From positions 54,508 through 118,507 of the forward strand of contig CAIMWF010000040.1 of assembly GCA_903845055.1 (NCBI GenBank): DNA of 64,000 bases. Direction: 5' to 3'. Below the pieces are notes generated by a model that saw only the letters and a program-made list of their open reading frames with translations, had not been told where the DNA came from and made no database searches. This DNA is from an uncultured Bacteroidales bacterium. GTDB lineage: Bacteria; Bacteroidota; Bacteroidia; Bacteroidales; FEN-979. Made by a program: the position numbers and the translations under genes. Shown here piece after piece: positions 28,701 through 39,164 of this stretch. Every line of letters begins with the position of its first letter. Positions within the stretch are counted from its first letter, which is position 1.

Positions 28701-30009
28701 TTTCATGTCTCAGCAATATCATCATAAACGCCAGTCCTATGGCAAAAAAGATCCCGATGGCCAGCACCGAATAGCGCATGTTCCCCGTGATCGCCTCGAT
28801 GATCCCGAAGCTGAAGGTACCGGTCACGGTAGCCATCTTCTCCATCACGTCATAAAAACTGAAAAAGGAGGTGTGATCGGTGGTTGATTCGGGAAGCATT
28901 TTTGAATACGTTGAACGGGCAAGGGACTGTGAGCCGCCCATGACCAGGCCGATGAAGAGGGCAGTGATGATAAACCCGGCTGCATCGCTGATGAAATAAG
29001 CCCCGATGATGATCAGTATCCAGATGAAAATGGAAAGGACCAGGGCCTTCAGGTTGCCGATGCGGCCGGAGATCCTTGCGAAAAGCCACGCCCCGGCGAT
29101 GCCGACCAACTGGATCACCAGGATGGTGGGGATGAGGATGTTCTCCTTCAGCCCGAGTTCCTTCTCCCCATAGGTGGCAGCCATGAACATCGTGGTGAGC
29201 AGCCCCATCATGATAAAGAAGAAACCTGAAAGGTAGATGCTCAGCCTGAACGATTTGGATACCTGTTTGAATACGATCAGCAGTTCACGGTAACCATTGA
29301 TAATGACACTGCCGTGGTTGCTTCGTTTGCGGAAAGTATATTTCGGAAGCCTCGAGAAGGTGATCCTGGAAAAACCGATCCACCACAGGAAGACACTGAG
29401 GAATGACAGCCGGGCCGGCAATCCCGAACCCCCGGGGATCCCGAACCACGCAGGCCTCATGATGAGGCACAGGTTGAACAGCAGCAGCAGCACACTTCCC
29501 AGGTACCCCATCGAATACCCGCGGGCACTTACCCGGTCCTGGTCTTCGGGTTCGGCGATCACGGGCAGAAAGGAGTTGTAAAAAACGATGCTGCCGCCAT
29601 ATCCAAGGGTTCCCATCGCAAAGGCGATGATGCCGAATTCAATGTTCGACCGGTCGAAAAAGAAAAGAAGGCCGCACGAAAGCGCCCCGATCCATGTGAA
29701 TACCTCCATGAAGGCCTTGCGCCTCCCGGTATAGTCGGCCATCGAGGAGAAAAGGGGCGATGTGATCGCCATCACAAGGTAAGCGGCTGCAATCGCCCAC
29801 GAATAGAGGACTGTGTTGATGACCCGCGTACCGAAAAAACCGACCGTAAAGTCGCTGCCGTTCCGGGTGACGGTGTTGTAATAGATCGGGAATACCGTGG
29901 AAGAGATCGTAAGCTGGTAAACAGAGTTAGCCCAGTCGTACATGACCCATCCCCGGATAACTTTTTTATCGCCTTTCCGTATGGGCTGGACCTCTTTGCG
30001 TTTGAACAT
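28681..30009 (-). CDS. MFS transporter, UMF1/Atg22-like
   Basis: IRGWVMYDWANSVYQLTISSTVFPIYYN, FSSMADYTGRRKAFMEVFTWIGALSCGLLFF; 12 TM-like. Confidence 0.88.
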   Translation of the reverse strand: MFKRKEVQPIRKGDKKVIRGWVMYDWANSVYQLTISSTVFPIYYNTVTRNGSDFTVGFFGTRVINTVLYSWAIAAAYLVMAITSPLFSSMADYTGRRKAFMEVFTWIGALSCGLLFFFDRSNIEFGIIAFAMGTLGYGGSIVFYNSFLPVIAEPEDQDRVSARGYSMGYLGSVLLLLFNLCLIMRPAWFGIPGGSGLPARLSFLSVFLWWIGFSRITFSRLPKYTFRKRSNHGSVIINGYRELLIVFKQVSKSFRLSIYLSGFFFIMMGLLTTMFMAATYGEKELGLKENILIPTILVIQLVGIAGAWLFARISGRIGNLKALVLSIFIWILIIIGAYFISDAAGFIITALFIGLVMGGSQSLARSTYSKMLPESTTDHTSFFSFYDVMEKMATVTGTFSFGIIEAITGNMRYSVLAIGIFFAIGLAFMMILLRHERMTRDE

Positions 30010-30168
30010 CGTTACCCCGTGAATTTGAAAATGGGTGTTTCCCGGTTAATTTGCAAACATATGAAAATTTAACTGGAAAAACATCTGCAGCCGGGAGAAA
30101 GGAAGCGCCAAAACCGCCTGTACGCAAAACAGTCCATTATGTGGCGGCAGGATCCGGGGAACCGGCTC

Positions 30169-31197
30169 CTATTCAGGATCGGGATACCTTCCCGTCATCT
30201 GCCGTTCAATCATCCAGCCAGGGTACTCCGGAGCCAGGGCACTGACCTTTTCAAGTTTCAGAAGGTCGTCATCCGTCAACTGCAAACGGGTTGCGTCGAT
30301 GTTATCCTTCAACTGGTCCGTATGTTTTGCCCCGATGATGACGCTCGTCACCACCGGCCGGGTGAGCAGCCATGCAAGGGCAACCTGTGCAACCGAAACC
30401 TGGTGTATGCCGGCAACCTCTGCCATGACATCGATAACATCCCATGCCTTTTCCTTGTTGACCGGAGGGAAATCAAATGCATCGCGGCGGCTGCTGCCGG
30501 CTTTCTGCTTCTCACGGGTGTATTTTCCCGACAGCAGCCCGCCGGCAAGCGGGCTCCATGGCATCAGGCCCAATCCTTCGCTCAGCGCCATGGGAACGAT
30601 CTCGCGCTCGACGTCGCGGCTGGCGATGGTGTAGTAATTCTGCAGGGCGACGAATGGCGACCAGCCCATCATCCTGGCATGATCGTTTGCCTTCATCACC
30701 ATCCAGGCGGGGTGGTTGCTGATCCCGATGTATCTTACCTTGCCGGCGCGCACCACATCTTCGAGCCCGCGCATGGTCTCCTCGAGCGGGGTGATGGGAT
30801 CGACCCCGTGAATATATAGCAGGTCAATGTGCGACATCCCCAGGCGTTCCAGGCTGTCGTCGACCGAGTCGCTGATGTGAAGCCGCGACAGGCCGACCTG
30901 GTTGGCCCCAGGCCCCATCCTCAGCCTGACCTTTGTGGCCAGCACCACCTGTTGCCGGCTGATCCCGAGCGAGGCCAGGGCCTTGCCGGTCATGATCTCC
31001 GATATGCCCTCAGAGTAGGCATTCGCCGTATCGATGAAGTTGATTCCCTGCTCAAAGGCAGCTTTTACAATCCCGGTCACCTCGTCCTGGGGCAGTTCAC
31101 CGATCGCTTTCCAGTATCCCTTGCCGCCAAAGGTCATGGCGCCGAGACACATTTCCGATACAAGAACCCCGGTCTTTCCTAAAGGTTTATATTTCAT
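30169..31197 (-). CDS. aldo/keto reductase
   Basis: MKYKPLGKTGVLVSEMCLGAMTFG, FIDTANAYSEGISEIMTGKAL, DLLYIHGVDPITPLEETM. Confidence 0.93.
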   Translation of the reverse strand: MKYKPLGKTGVLVSEMCLGAMTFGGKGYWKAIGELPQDEVTGIVKAAFEQGINFIDTANAYSEGISEIMTGKALASLGISRQQVVLATKVRLRMGPGANQVGLSRLHISDSVDDSLERLGMSHIDLLYIHGVDPITPLEETMRGLEDVVRAGKVRYIGISNHPAWMVMKANDHARMMGWSPFVALQNYYTIASRDVEREIVPMALSEGLGLMPWSPLAGGLLSGKYTREKQKAGSSRRDAFDFPPVNKEKAWDVIDVMAEVAGIHQVSVAQVALAWLLTRPVVTSVIIGAKHTDQLKDNIDATRLQLTDDDLLKLEKVSALAPEYPGWMIERQMTGRYPDPE

Positions 31198-31355
31198 ATG
31201 GTTTATGTTTTATTTATCGCAAAGGTACGGGATTCTACCGGCCGGTATTTTTAACCGGTGATATTTAACACAGATTTCACAATGGGGAATTAGATAACGG
31301 ATGCCGGGAAACCAGGAAAAGCGGAAGGGCTCGGGAACCCGGAACCTGCCAGGGA

Positions 31356-32417
31356 TCATCCCGCGCGCAGGAGGTGGTCGGCCAGAACCAGCGCGGCCAT
31401 GGCCTCCACGACCGGCAATGCCCGGGGCACAACACATACATCATGACGTCCCCGGCCCTGTACGATGGCCGGCTCACCCGCGGTGGTGACCGTTTCCTGG
31501 TCCGTCATCAGGGTTGAAACAGGTTTAAAGGCAACATGGAAGATGATCTCCTCCCCGTTTGAGATTCCTCCCTGGATTCCTCCCGAATAATTTGTGCGTG
31601 TTCTGATCGTACCGTTGTCGTTCCAGAAAATGTCATTATGTTCTGAGCCCTTCATCGCCGCGCCGCCAAAACCCGACCCGTACTCGAAGCCTTTCACCGC
31701 GTTGATGCTCAGCATGGCTTTGGCCAGGTCGGCCTGCAGTTTGTCGAACACCGGTTCCCCCAGTCCGGCAGGAACACCGGTAATGGAACAGGAAATCACC
31801 CCTCCCGTCGTGTCTCCGCTGGTTTTCAGCTCTTCAAGATACGCAAGCAATGCAGGATCATCCAGCCCGGAGGCAACTTTATGGTCACGGGGTTGTGCCG
31901 ACAAAACTTCCGCGGATGGGGCTGCAACCTGGAATTCGCCGATCCGGGTCACCCTGGCCCGGATGCCGACCCCATGGGTTCCAAGGAATATTTTCGCAAA
32001 GGCACCCGCGGCGACGCGCACGAGGGTTTCACGCGCAGAGGTGCGCCCGCCACCGCGGGGATCGCGGAAACCGTACTTCTGCTGCCAGGTGAAATCGCCA
32101 TGCGACGGACGGTAGAGATCCCCGAGATGGTCATAATCGGCCGGGCGCTGGTCCTGGTTACGAACCAGGAAGGCAATGGGGGCGCCGGTTGTTTTTCCCT
32201 GGTAGAGTCCGGAAAGAATTTCAAGGGTATCGTTTTCATCCCGGGCTGAAGCATAAAATGCCTGTCCCGGCCTGCGACGCGCGAGTTCTGACTGTATAAA
32301 ATCAAGATCTACCGGTATACCGGAGGGGTACCCGTCGAGCACCCCGCCGACGGCAATGCCGTGCGATTCACCAAAAGAGGTAAGCACGAGCGCTTTCCCA
32401 AAGGAGTTGCCGGCCAT
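31356..32417 (-). CDS. aroC: chorismate synthase
   Basis: GNSFGKALVLTSFGESHG, RDPRGGGRTSARETLVRVAAGAFAK, GSEHNDIF, NYSGGIQGGISNGEEI. Confidence 0.95.
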   Translation of the reverse strand: MAGNSFGKALVLTSFGESHGIAVGGVLDGYPSGIPVDLDFIQSELARRRPGQAFYASARDENDTLEILSGLYQGKTTGAPIAFLVRNQDQRPADYDHLGDLYRPSHGDFTWQQKYGFRDPRGGGRTSARETLVRVAAGAFAKIFLGTHGVGIRARVTRIGEFQVAAPSAEVLSAQPRDHKVASGLDDPALLAYLEELKTSGDTTGGVISCSITGVPAGLGEPVFDKLQADLAKAMLSINAVKGFEYGSGFGGAAMKGSEHNDIFWNDNGTIRTRTNYSGGIQGGISNGEEIIFHVAFKPVSTLMTDQETVTTAGEPAIVQGRGRHDVCVVPRALPVVEAMAALVLADHLLRAG

Positions 32418-32475
32418 AGGCGGATGGATGGAATAGGATAATATTTCGTTACGTAAAGCGCAACGCGTTACGTTT

Positions 32476-34764
32476 TTACGCTCCCTGCTGTTTCAGGATC
32501 TTCATCTTGGCCTCCAGTACCTTCAGTTCGCTCTTGGCTTTGCTGATCTTGTTCTCAAACTCCTCCTTTACAACGGAGGCGCTTTTTGACTTGGCAAAGA
32601 AACCGATGTTGTTCTCCCAGAGGATGATCTCTTCCTTCATCTTTGTGATTTTGGTGGCAAGGAATTCACGTTCCTTCCCGATCACGCGGCGGGCATTGGG
32701 ATCATTCTTCAGGTTGTCGAACTTGGCCTGGAAACTCACGGTGCTCATTTCAACTTCGCTGATCTTCAGCTTGTCAAGGTGTTCATTCACCAGGGTCCTG
32801 AATTCATTGTGCAGCTTGTCCTTCTCCTTCATCGGAACATGGCCGATCTCGGTCCATTCACGCTGGAAAGCCTTCAGGACATCCAGGTTGGCGCTTTTAT
32901 TATCACCGAACTGGTATTCCCTCAACCGGGTCATCAGGTCAAGCTTCTTGTTCAGGTTTTCGGTTTCGCTGGCCTGGATGGTGGAAAAATATCCCTGCTT
33001 TGCGTTGAAAAACTCATCGCAGGCGGTGCGGAAACGTTTCCATATCTTGTCGGAGTTTTTCTTCGGAACCGGCCCGATCTTTTTCCATTCGCCCTGAAGG
33101 CGGATGAGCTCGTTGGTGGTATTCTTCCAGTCGGTGCTGGTGTTAAGGGACTCAGCCTGCATGCACAGTTCAACCTTCAGGTTATAATTATGCATCTGCT
33201 GCTCTTTCAGCTTGTCGAAATAATCCTTTTTGTTGGCAAAGAATGAATCGAGGGCCGTTTTAAAACGGTTCCAGGTGTCGGTGTTGACCTTCTGAGGCAC
33301 CGGGCCTATGTTTTTCCATATCTTGAGAAGGTCGTTCACCTTGTTGGTGTTGTCCTGCCAGTCCTTGATCGATTCATTGGGCAAACCGAGAACGATTTCC
33401 GCCTGTTCGCACAGGGCCGTCTTGGTCTCCAGGTTTTTGTCCTGGTCCTCTTCGATCAGCGCATAATGCTCGCGGCGGCGGTCGTTGATTTTATCGGTGG
33501 CATTCTTGAACCGTTCCCAGATCTCCTCTTTTTTATCAGCGGGAACAGGGCCGAGTTCCTTCCATTCTTCGTGGTATTTCTGGAGCTTTTTAAATGACTT
33601 GATCACCGAAGTTTCGAGGAGAAGCTCCTCGGTCTTTTCGCACAGGGCAATCTTGGCCTCCAGGTTCTTACGCAGGTCGAGATCTTTGAGTTCCTTGTTC
33701 AGTTTTACCTTTTCAAAGAATTTCTCCACCAGGAAATGGTAGTTCTGCCAAAGGTTGTTGATCTCCGTGCGGGGAACCATGCCGATCTCTTTCCAGCGTT
33801 CCTGGAGCACCTTGAATTCATCGTAGGTCTTTTTCAGCGTCTCTTCCGAACTGATCAGCGCCTTTAATCCGTCGAGGATCTGGAATTTCTTCTTCAGGTT
33901 TTCCTGCTTGATCTTTTCCTGTTCCTCGGTATGACGGGCCTTGTTGGCCCTGTATATCGCAAAATATTCATTGAATTTCACATCCAGGCTGTCCTCTGGG
34001 AGTGCCTCTTCCTTCGGCGTGCCATCTTCCTGCACCTGTTCGTACTTCTCAAGGTTCTCCTCTTTCTTCTTCTTCAGGAAGGCTACCTTGATCAGGGCTA
34101 TCCGGGTTTTTACCGAATTGAAGTCAGGATCGTTGACTGCTTTTTCAAGCTGCTCGATCAGTTGTTCACGGGAAAAACTGTCGAAATTATTTTCTTCGTC
34201 CACCACAATGTGCTCGACATTCTCTTCCGTCACCTCATCCAGGTGTTCTTCGAGTGGTTCGTCAAGCAGCAGGTCGATGTGTTCTACGGCGGCGGGTCCG
34301 GCAACAGGGGGTTCGGCAGCGGGTGTTTCCGCGGCAGGTGCTGCAACAGGCGCTTCGGCAACGGGAGTTTCCGCAGCAACTTCGGCAGGCAGGTTCGTTT
34401 CAGCGATCGTTTCTTCCGTAATTTCAGGTTCGGGGATCACCACGGGGGCCTCCTCATGTTCAACGATTGCAGCAGGAACAGGCTCTTCAATCCCGGCGGC
34501 AGGCAGTTCAGCAATTTCAGTTGTGTCAATTTCCGCAGGGACCTCCTCCACCGCATCCGCGGTTTCCGTTGCGGCGGCTTCGGCAACCATTTCCGGTGCC
34601 GCGATTTCGTTCTCTGCTTGAAGGATTTCTTCGGTCTGATCTGAATCAGGTGGGACCATGGGGTTGATGTTATCCATTGCCTCGCCGGCAGTGGCAGCAA
34701 TCTCCTCCTGAACGGCCGGTTGCTCCGGTTCAGGATTCTGAGGGGTGTTTTTGGAATTTTCCAT
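32476..34764 (-). CDS. DUF349 domain-containing protein
   Basis: 762 aa; repeated W.e.g.vp/k.....W..f coiled-coil units after an A/E/P-rich N-terminal region of about 190 aa. Confidence 0.88.
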   Translation of the reverse strand: MENSKNTPQNPEPEQPAVQEEIAATAGEAMDNINPMVPPDSDQTEEILQAENEIAAPEMVAEAAATETADAVEEVPAEIDTTEIAELPAAGIEEPVPAAIVEHEEAPVVIPEPEITEETIAETNLPAEVAAETPVAEAPVAAPAAETPAAEPPVAGPAAVEHIDLLLDEPLEEHLDEVTEENVEHIVVDEENNFDSFSREQLIEQLEKAVNDPDFNSVKTRIALIKVAFLKKKKEENLEKYEQVQEDGTPKEEALPEDSLDVKFNEYFAIYRANKARHTEEQEKIKQENLKKKFQILDGLKALISSEETLKKTYDEFKVLQERWKEIGMVPRTEINNLWQNYHFLVEKFFEKVKLNKELKDLDLRKNLEAKIALCEKTEELLLETSVIKSFKKLQKYHEEWKELGPVPADKKEEIWERFKNATDKINDRRREHYALIEEDQDKNLETKTALCEQAEIVLGLPNESIKDWQDNTNKVNDLLKIWKNIGPVPQKVNTDTWNRFKTALDSFFANKKDYFDKLKEQQMHNYNLKVELCMQAESLNTSTDWKNTTNELIRLQGEWKKIGPVPKKNSDKIWKRFRTACDEFFNAKQGYFSTIQASETENLNKKLDLMTRLREYQFGDNKSANLDVLKAFQREWTEIGHVPMKEKDKLHNEFRTLVNEHLDKLKISEVEMSTVSFQAKFDNLKNDPNARRVIGKEREFLATKITKMKEEIILWENNIGFFAKSKSASVVKEEFENKISKAKSELKVLEAKMKILKQQGA

Positions 34765-34875
34765 TCTTAGTTAAAACCATTAATATAAATAACAATGAGT
34801 GTCCGACATTTGCCGGTTGAATTGGGTCAATAAGCGACAAAAATACGAATTATTTCTAAACCAACTAAATTTAGC

Positions 34876-37185
34876 TTATGGCATCGCCCTGCGATTGAAG
34901 AGGATATATCCGAAGTTGAAATTAAAGGTAAAATGATCGGGCATTTTGTCATAATAGTTCACCCCGATGCTGACCGGGCCGAGCGGACTGTTGTATACTA
35001 TTGAAGTGGAGCCCATGTAGGCCCGGTTACCGAATTGAGGCCCGTAGTAAGCCGAAAGGTCCGCGGGGTTCTGCAATATCTCCCGGTAAGGCTGGAACAC
35101 ATAACCCTCCAGCCGGTAAGCGATCTTCTTGTAGATCTTCACCACCATCTTGAGCCCCCCCGCGGCATAATTCATGGCTCGGAAAGGGGGCAGGAAATAG
35201 GTCTGTACCTCCGGCAGCGGCTGGAATGAAGAGGCATACAGCATGGTCGATATGTAGTTTGAGAAGAGGGGCTGGTTCGACAGGACCCCTTCGCCGAAAA
35301 ATCCGAACTTGACAGGCCCGAGCGAATTAAAATAGTTGTCGTAGGCGACCTGGAACTGGTACCAGTTGTGATACCTTGAAACAACCGCCTTGTTTACGGC
35401 GGTTGAACCGGGAACCATTCCCTCATGGCCCGTGACATATGACAATTTCATCATGAGCCGCACGCCGGCATCCGGGAACTGCTTGCGGTTCAAACTGTTC
35501 AGGTCAAAACAAAGCGAAGGGGCAATGAACCTGAAGGTGGTCAGATCAGAGGTATCAGAACGGGTAAAGGTATTCGACTGGTAATACTTCTTGCTGGTAA
35601 AGGCGTAGTTCATACCAAGCACCAGCTTTGAATCACTCGTGACGGGAAGCCCGGTGTGAAGGTCGCCGAAATATTCGGCTTCCAGGATGTAGTTGGGCGT
35701 TTTGTCATCAAAGAAAAAACTGGCGCTCATGAAGTAGTTGTAATGGTTGTAGGTATAGTTCAGGTCGAGAAACCAGGGGAGCTTTGAATTAAAATCGAAA
35801 CGGGCACCCATCTTCGCCGAACTGTAGACCTTTCCGAAATACCCATTGGCAAAGAACAGGAGCGCTTTCGACCAGAGGTACTTGTACTGAAGTTGCAGGA
35901 ATGCCTCGCTGGCATTTCCAAGGGAAAAGTTCCCGCCGAATTCCGCCCCGAAGCTGTTGGCTTTTTTCACATCAAGGAAGAGGTCGTAATAACCGGTCTG
36001 GTGGTTGAATCGCGCCACCGGGAAGATATTTTTGATGTAACCTTCGTCGATAAACCTGAAATATTCGTGGCGAAGTTCATCCACGGTTATCGTTTTCCGG
36101 CCGTGCTTCAGGATCTTCAGCACATAGGCCGTCTGCGTTTTGTTCAACCCGGCAATGTGAATGGAGTCAAAGAGAAGCACCCCTTTCTGTTTGTTGAACA
36201 TTTCACGGCGCCTGGCGATCTCCTCGCTGCTGATGCTGTCGCGCAAGAGTTTCCTGATCTCGGGGATCTTCCGCAGGGTGGCCTGGTAGCCGCTGTCGGC
36301 CAGCAGGGCGGTTTTTGAGAAATCAAGCAGGTTGATGGCGGGGATCGAAGGGACGATCATGACCGAACGCGGGTAGCTGATCGTATCGCTCTGGCGTTCC
36401 ATCAGCATGGTGAGCAGCTGTGAAATGATGTCGTCACGGTCGGGCTTTATATATCGCTGCGCCACCCTGCTGCCTATGATCACGTCGGGGTGAAATTCAT
36501 GCATGGCGACGTCACAGGGGAAATTATCATACATGCCGCCGTCGAACACCATTTTATCGTTGATCACTGCCGGGCTTAGGACCAGCGGCAGGCTCATCGA
36601 ACCGCGCACCGCCGCGTTCAGGTCGCCGCATCGCAGCACCATCTGTTGTGAGGAATCGATGTCGGAAACGACGCACCTGAAGGGGATCATCAGCCGGCTA
36701 AAATCGCCCGAGGCTACCGCATTCGATTGCGAAAGCATCTGCATCAGCTGGAAATCAATATCATATGTTTTTACGAACTGTGACGGGAGGATCGCCGACA
36801 AACGTTTTGTGAAATCAAAATTGGTTGTGATCAGCGATGCATTCGGGTCCTCCTTCCGGTAGTAGTATATGTATTTCTTATCCAGGATCCCTTCGGCCCA
36901 CTGCTGGAAGGCCCTGGAGTTCATAAGGGTTTCAATTTCGTCAAGTGAATACCCGCTGGCATACATGGCACCCACCACCGCCCCTATCGAGGTTCCCGTG
37001 ATGGAACTGATCGGGATGTGGTTCTCTTCAAGGGCGCGCAGCACGCCAATGTGCGCGCCCCCTCTCGCCCCGCCTCCCGAAAGCACGACAGCCACCCGCT
37101 GCGCTGCCACCGGGCGACAAAGGAACAGTGAAAAAACCAGGATATAGAATGAAATCAGGCCCGTCGTGCGGATTGAAAATTTCAT
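34876..37185 (-). CDS. patatin-like phospholipase fused to POTRA/BamA-like beta-barrel
   Basis: VVLSGGGARGGAHIGVLRALEE, GTSIGAVVGAMYASG, DGGMYDNFP; C-terminal GPVSIGVNYYDKMPDHFTFNFNFGYILFNRR. Confidence 0.88.
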   Translation of the reverse strand: MKFSIRTTGLISFYILVFSLFLCRPVAAQRVAVVLSGGGARGGAHIGVLRALEENHIPISSITGTSIGAVVGAMYASGYSLDEIETLMNSRAFQQWAEGILDKKYIYYYRKEDPNASLITTNFDFTKRLSAILPSQFVKTYDIDFQLMQMLSQSNAVASGDFSRLMIPFRCVVSDIDSSQQMVLRCGDLNAAVRGSMSLPLVLSPAVINDKMVFDGGMYDNFPCDVAMHEFHPDVIIGSRVAQRYIKPDRDDIISQLLTMLMERQSDTISYPRSVMIVPSIPAINLLDFSKTALLADSGYQATLRKIPEIRKLLRDSISSEEIARRREMFNKQKGVLLFDSIHIAGLNKTQTAYVLKILKHGRKTITVDELRHEYFRFIDEGYIKNIFPVARFNHQTGYYDLFLDVKKANSFGAEFGGNFSLGNASEAFLQLQYKYLWSKALLFFANGYFGKVYSSAKMGARFDFNSKLPWFLDLNYTYNHYNYFMSASFFFDDKTPNYILEAEYFGDLHTGLPVTSDSKLVLGMNYAFTSKKYYQSNTFTRSDTSDLTTFRFIAPSLCFDLNSLNRKQFPDAGVRLMMKLSYVTGHEGMVPGSTAVNKAVVSRYHNWYQFQVAYDNYFNSLGPVKFGFFGEGVLSNQPLFSNYISTMLYASSFQPLPEVQTYFLPPFRAMNYAAGGLKMVVKIYKKIAYRLEGYVFQPYREILQNPADLSAYYGPQFGNRAYMGSTSIVYNSPLGPVSIGVNYYDKMPDHFTFNFNFGYILFNRRAMP

Positions 37186-37187
37186 AA

Positions 37188-37205
37188 TGTCAAATCATTT
37201 TGACA
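37188..37205. promoter_or_regulatory. perfect inverted repeat TGTCAAA-TCAT-TTTGACA 2 nt upstream of the patatin start codon
   Basis: read directly. Confidence 0.45.
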
Positions 37206-37221
37206 GGAATTGCAGGCAATT

Positions 37222-38403
37222 TTAAACCTTGTCGAGCGCCTGGGCGAGGTCGGCAATGATATCCTCAACCTCTTCGATGCCAATGGAAAGCCGCACCAGT
37301 TCATCACTGATCCCGCCCTCTTTCTTGGCTGCAGCCGAAAGCTTGCTGTGGGTCATCGAAGCGGGATGCTGGATCAGGGTTTCAATACCTCCCAGGGAAA
37401 CGGCGAGTACACACAATTCAACACTGTCCATGAGCTTTTTGCCGGCCGTCAGCCCGCCCTTCAAACCGAAACTCATCATGGCGCCGGGTCCGCGCATCAG
37501 CTTTTTGCCCAGTTCATACTGGGGATGCGAGGCAAGTCCCGGGTAGATGATCCATTCAATCTTCGGGTGCGATTCAAGCCATTCGGCAACCTTGATGGCG
37601 TTTTCCTGGGCGCGGTCGATGCGGATGCCCAGTGTTTTCAACCCACGCCGGGTAAGAAATGCCTGGTGGGGATCCATGTTGCATCCCATGGTTACCATCA
37701 CGGGGCGGATTTTTTTATAATCGGCCTCGGTTTTGGTCACGATCACGCCGCCCACGATGTCGGCATGGCCGTTGAGGAATTTGGTCAGGGAATGCAGAAC
37801 GACATCTGCACCCAGGTCGAGCGGCAGCTGCAGATACGGGCTGCAGAAGGTATTGTCGACACATACGGGTATGTTCAGTTTGTGGGCGATCTCGCAGATG
37901 GCCGGGATGTCGGAAATGCCGATGGTCGGGTTGGCCGGCGTTTCAAGGTAGATGAGTGCCGTGTTCGGCCGGATGGCCGCCCTTACCTGTTCCAGGTCGG
38001 TGGTGTCGACATAGGTCGATTCGACTCCGAATTTTGCAAAAAGACCTTCGATGACCCCTCTCGCGGGACCATAAACGGCGTTGTGGCTCACAATGTGCTT
38101 CCCGGCCCCGAGATAGGCCATGTAAACCGTTGTCACCGCTCCCATACCCGAGGAACAGCCGATGCCGTCGAAGCCGTGTTCGAGCATGGCGATGGTCGTC
38201 TCGAGATCGCGGATGGTGGGATTCCCGATCCGGGTATAGATGTACCCGTCGCTTTCGCCTGCAAAACAGGCAGCACCGTGATCGGCGTTTTTAAAGGCAA
38301 AGGTGGATGTCTGGTAGATGGGTGTGATCACACTGCCCAGCGGGTCTTTGGCGCCGGCGCCGTGCACAAGACCTGAGTTGAAGCCTGAAGGTTTATGTTT
38401 CAT
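37222..38403 (-). CDS. Cys/Met metabolism PLP-dependent enzyme (cystathionine gamma-synthase/lyase family)
   Basis: [64 protein letters not shown]. Confidence 0.9.
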   Translation of the reverse strand: MKHKPSGFNSGLVHGAGAKDPLGSVITPIYQTSTFAFKNADHGAACFAGESDGYIYTRIGNPTIRDLETTIAMLEHGFDGIGCSSGMGAVTTVYMAYLGAGKHIVSHNAVYGPARGVIEGLFAKFGVESTYVDTTDLEQVRAAIRPNTALIYLETPANPTIGISDIPAICEIAHKLNIPVCVDNTFCSPYLQLPLDLGADVVLHSLTKFLNGHADIVGGVIVTKTEADYKKIRPVMVTMGCNMDPHQAFLTRRGLKTLGIRIDRAQENAIKVAEWLESHPKIEWIIYPGLASHPQYELGKKLMRGPGAMMSFGLKGGLTAGKKLMDSVELCVLAVSLGGIETLIQHPASMTHSKLSAAAKKEGGISDELVRLSIGIEEVEDIIADLAQALDKV

Positions 38404-38431
38404 ATATGGTAGTTGTTATAGGTTTTAAGTT

Positions 38432-38562
38432 GAGCCGCACTGCTGTGCGGCTTTACATCGTGTATCCCGCAGAGCCGGCCTGCTGTGCGGCTTTACATCG
38501 TGTATCCCGCAGAGCCGCACCGTGGCGCCGCATCGCAATGCGGCTCCACGTGCGGTGTATCC
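38432..38562. repeat. three tandem copies of a 40-bp hairpin-containing unit (third degenerate)
   Basis: GAGCCGCACTGCTGTGCGGCTTTACATCGTGTATCCCGCA at 38432 and 38472 (one-residue shift), degenerate copy from 38512. Confidence 0.92.
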
Positions 38563-38575
38563 TTATCGGCGGGCC

Positions 38576-38971
38576 CTAGCCGCGGATGACGTTTATTTCG
38601 TTTTCGATGGCCGGGTTGAGGTGACGTTTCACGGCACAGAGCGATGCGGTTTTGATGACGGCAACGTCGTACTGTTCCGGGAAGTCGGCCGGCACATAGA
38701 TGTTCAGGATGAATTTAGAGATGGTCTTCTGCACGTTGTCATACTGGTAGTCCATGTTCAGGCGGACCTTCGAAGTGTCGATGCCGCGCTGGTCGCAAAA
38801 GCTTTTAACGTAAATCCCCGCACAGGTTCCAAGGGATGCAAGGAAGAGGCTGAAGGGTGTCGGAGCCGATCCCTCTCCTCCCGACTGCATGGACTGATCG
38901 GTGGAAACTGTAAACCCGTCTATATCGGCATTCACCTTCCTGGCACCGGTGTAATAGATCTCAATTGCCAT
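38576..38971 (-). CDS. OsmC family protein
   Basis: MAIEIYYTGARKVNADIDGFTVSTDQ, FLASLGTCAGIYVKSFCDQRGIDTS; start at 38971 preferred because a TACTTTTG box lies at 38990-38997. Confidence 0.88.
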   Translation of the reverse strand: MAIEIYYTGARKVNADIDGFTVSTDQSMQSGGEGSAPTPFSLFLASLGTCAGIYVKSFCDQRGIDTSKVRLNMDYQYDNVQKTISKFILNIYVPADFPEQYDVAVIKTASLCAVKRHLNPAIENEINVIRG

Positions 38972-38989
38972 AAATGCTGTTTTATGTTG

Positions 38990-38997
38990 CAAAAGTA
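38990..38997 (-). promoter_or_regulatory. -7 box TACTTTTG for osmC-family gene
   Basis: reverse complement of caaaagta; matches TAnnTTTG. Confidence 0.5.
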
Positions 38998-39121
38998 CTA
39001 TTTTATTGCCAGCTACGCATTCCTGCCGTTATTTTGAACGCAGAACCGGTTTATGGATGATTCTTTATCGAGTAATTCGCCGGAATTGTCGAAATAATTG
39101 GTAATATGTCGGAATTCTCAA

Positions 39122-39129
39122 TATTTTTG
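39122..39129 (+). promoter_or_regulatory. -7 box TATTTTTG with TTG 21 nt upstream, for the S41 protease gene
   Basis: read directly, 35 nt before the ATG. Confidence 0.5.
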
Positions 39130-39164
39130 TTTTTTATAAAAAAATCAACAAAATTTCAGATCTG

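Noticed and set aside
32448-32476. gttacgtaaagcgcaacgcgttacg near the DUF349 stop codon
   Set aside because: Short and imperfect; it resembles a repeat abutting a stop codon, but there are too few units to call.
37210-38376. 388-aa plus-strand ORF antisense to the PLP-enzyme gene
   Set aside because: The opposite strand encodes a clear Cys/Met PLP enzyme with intact motifs; the antisense product has no recognisable features.
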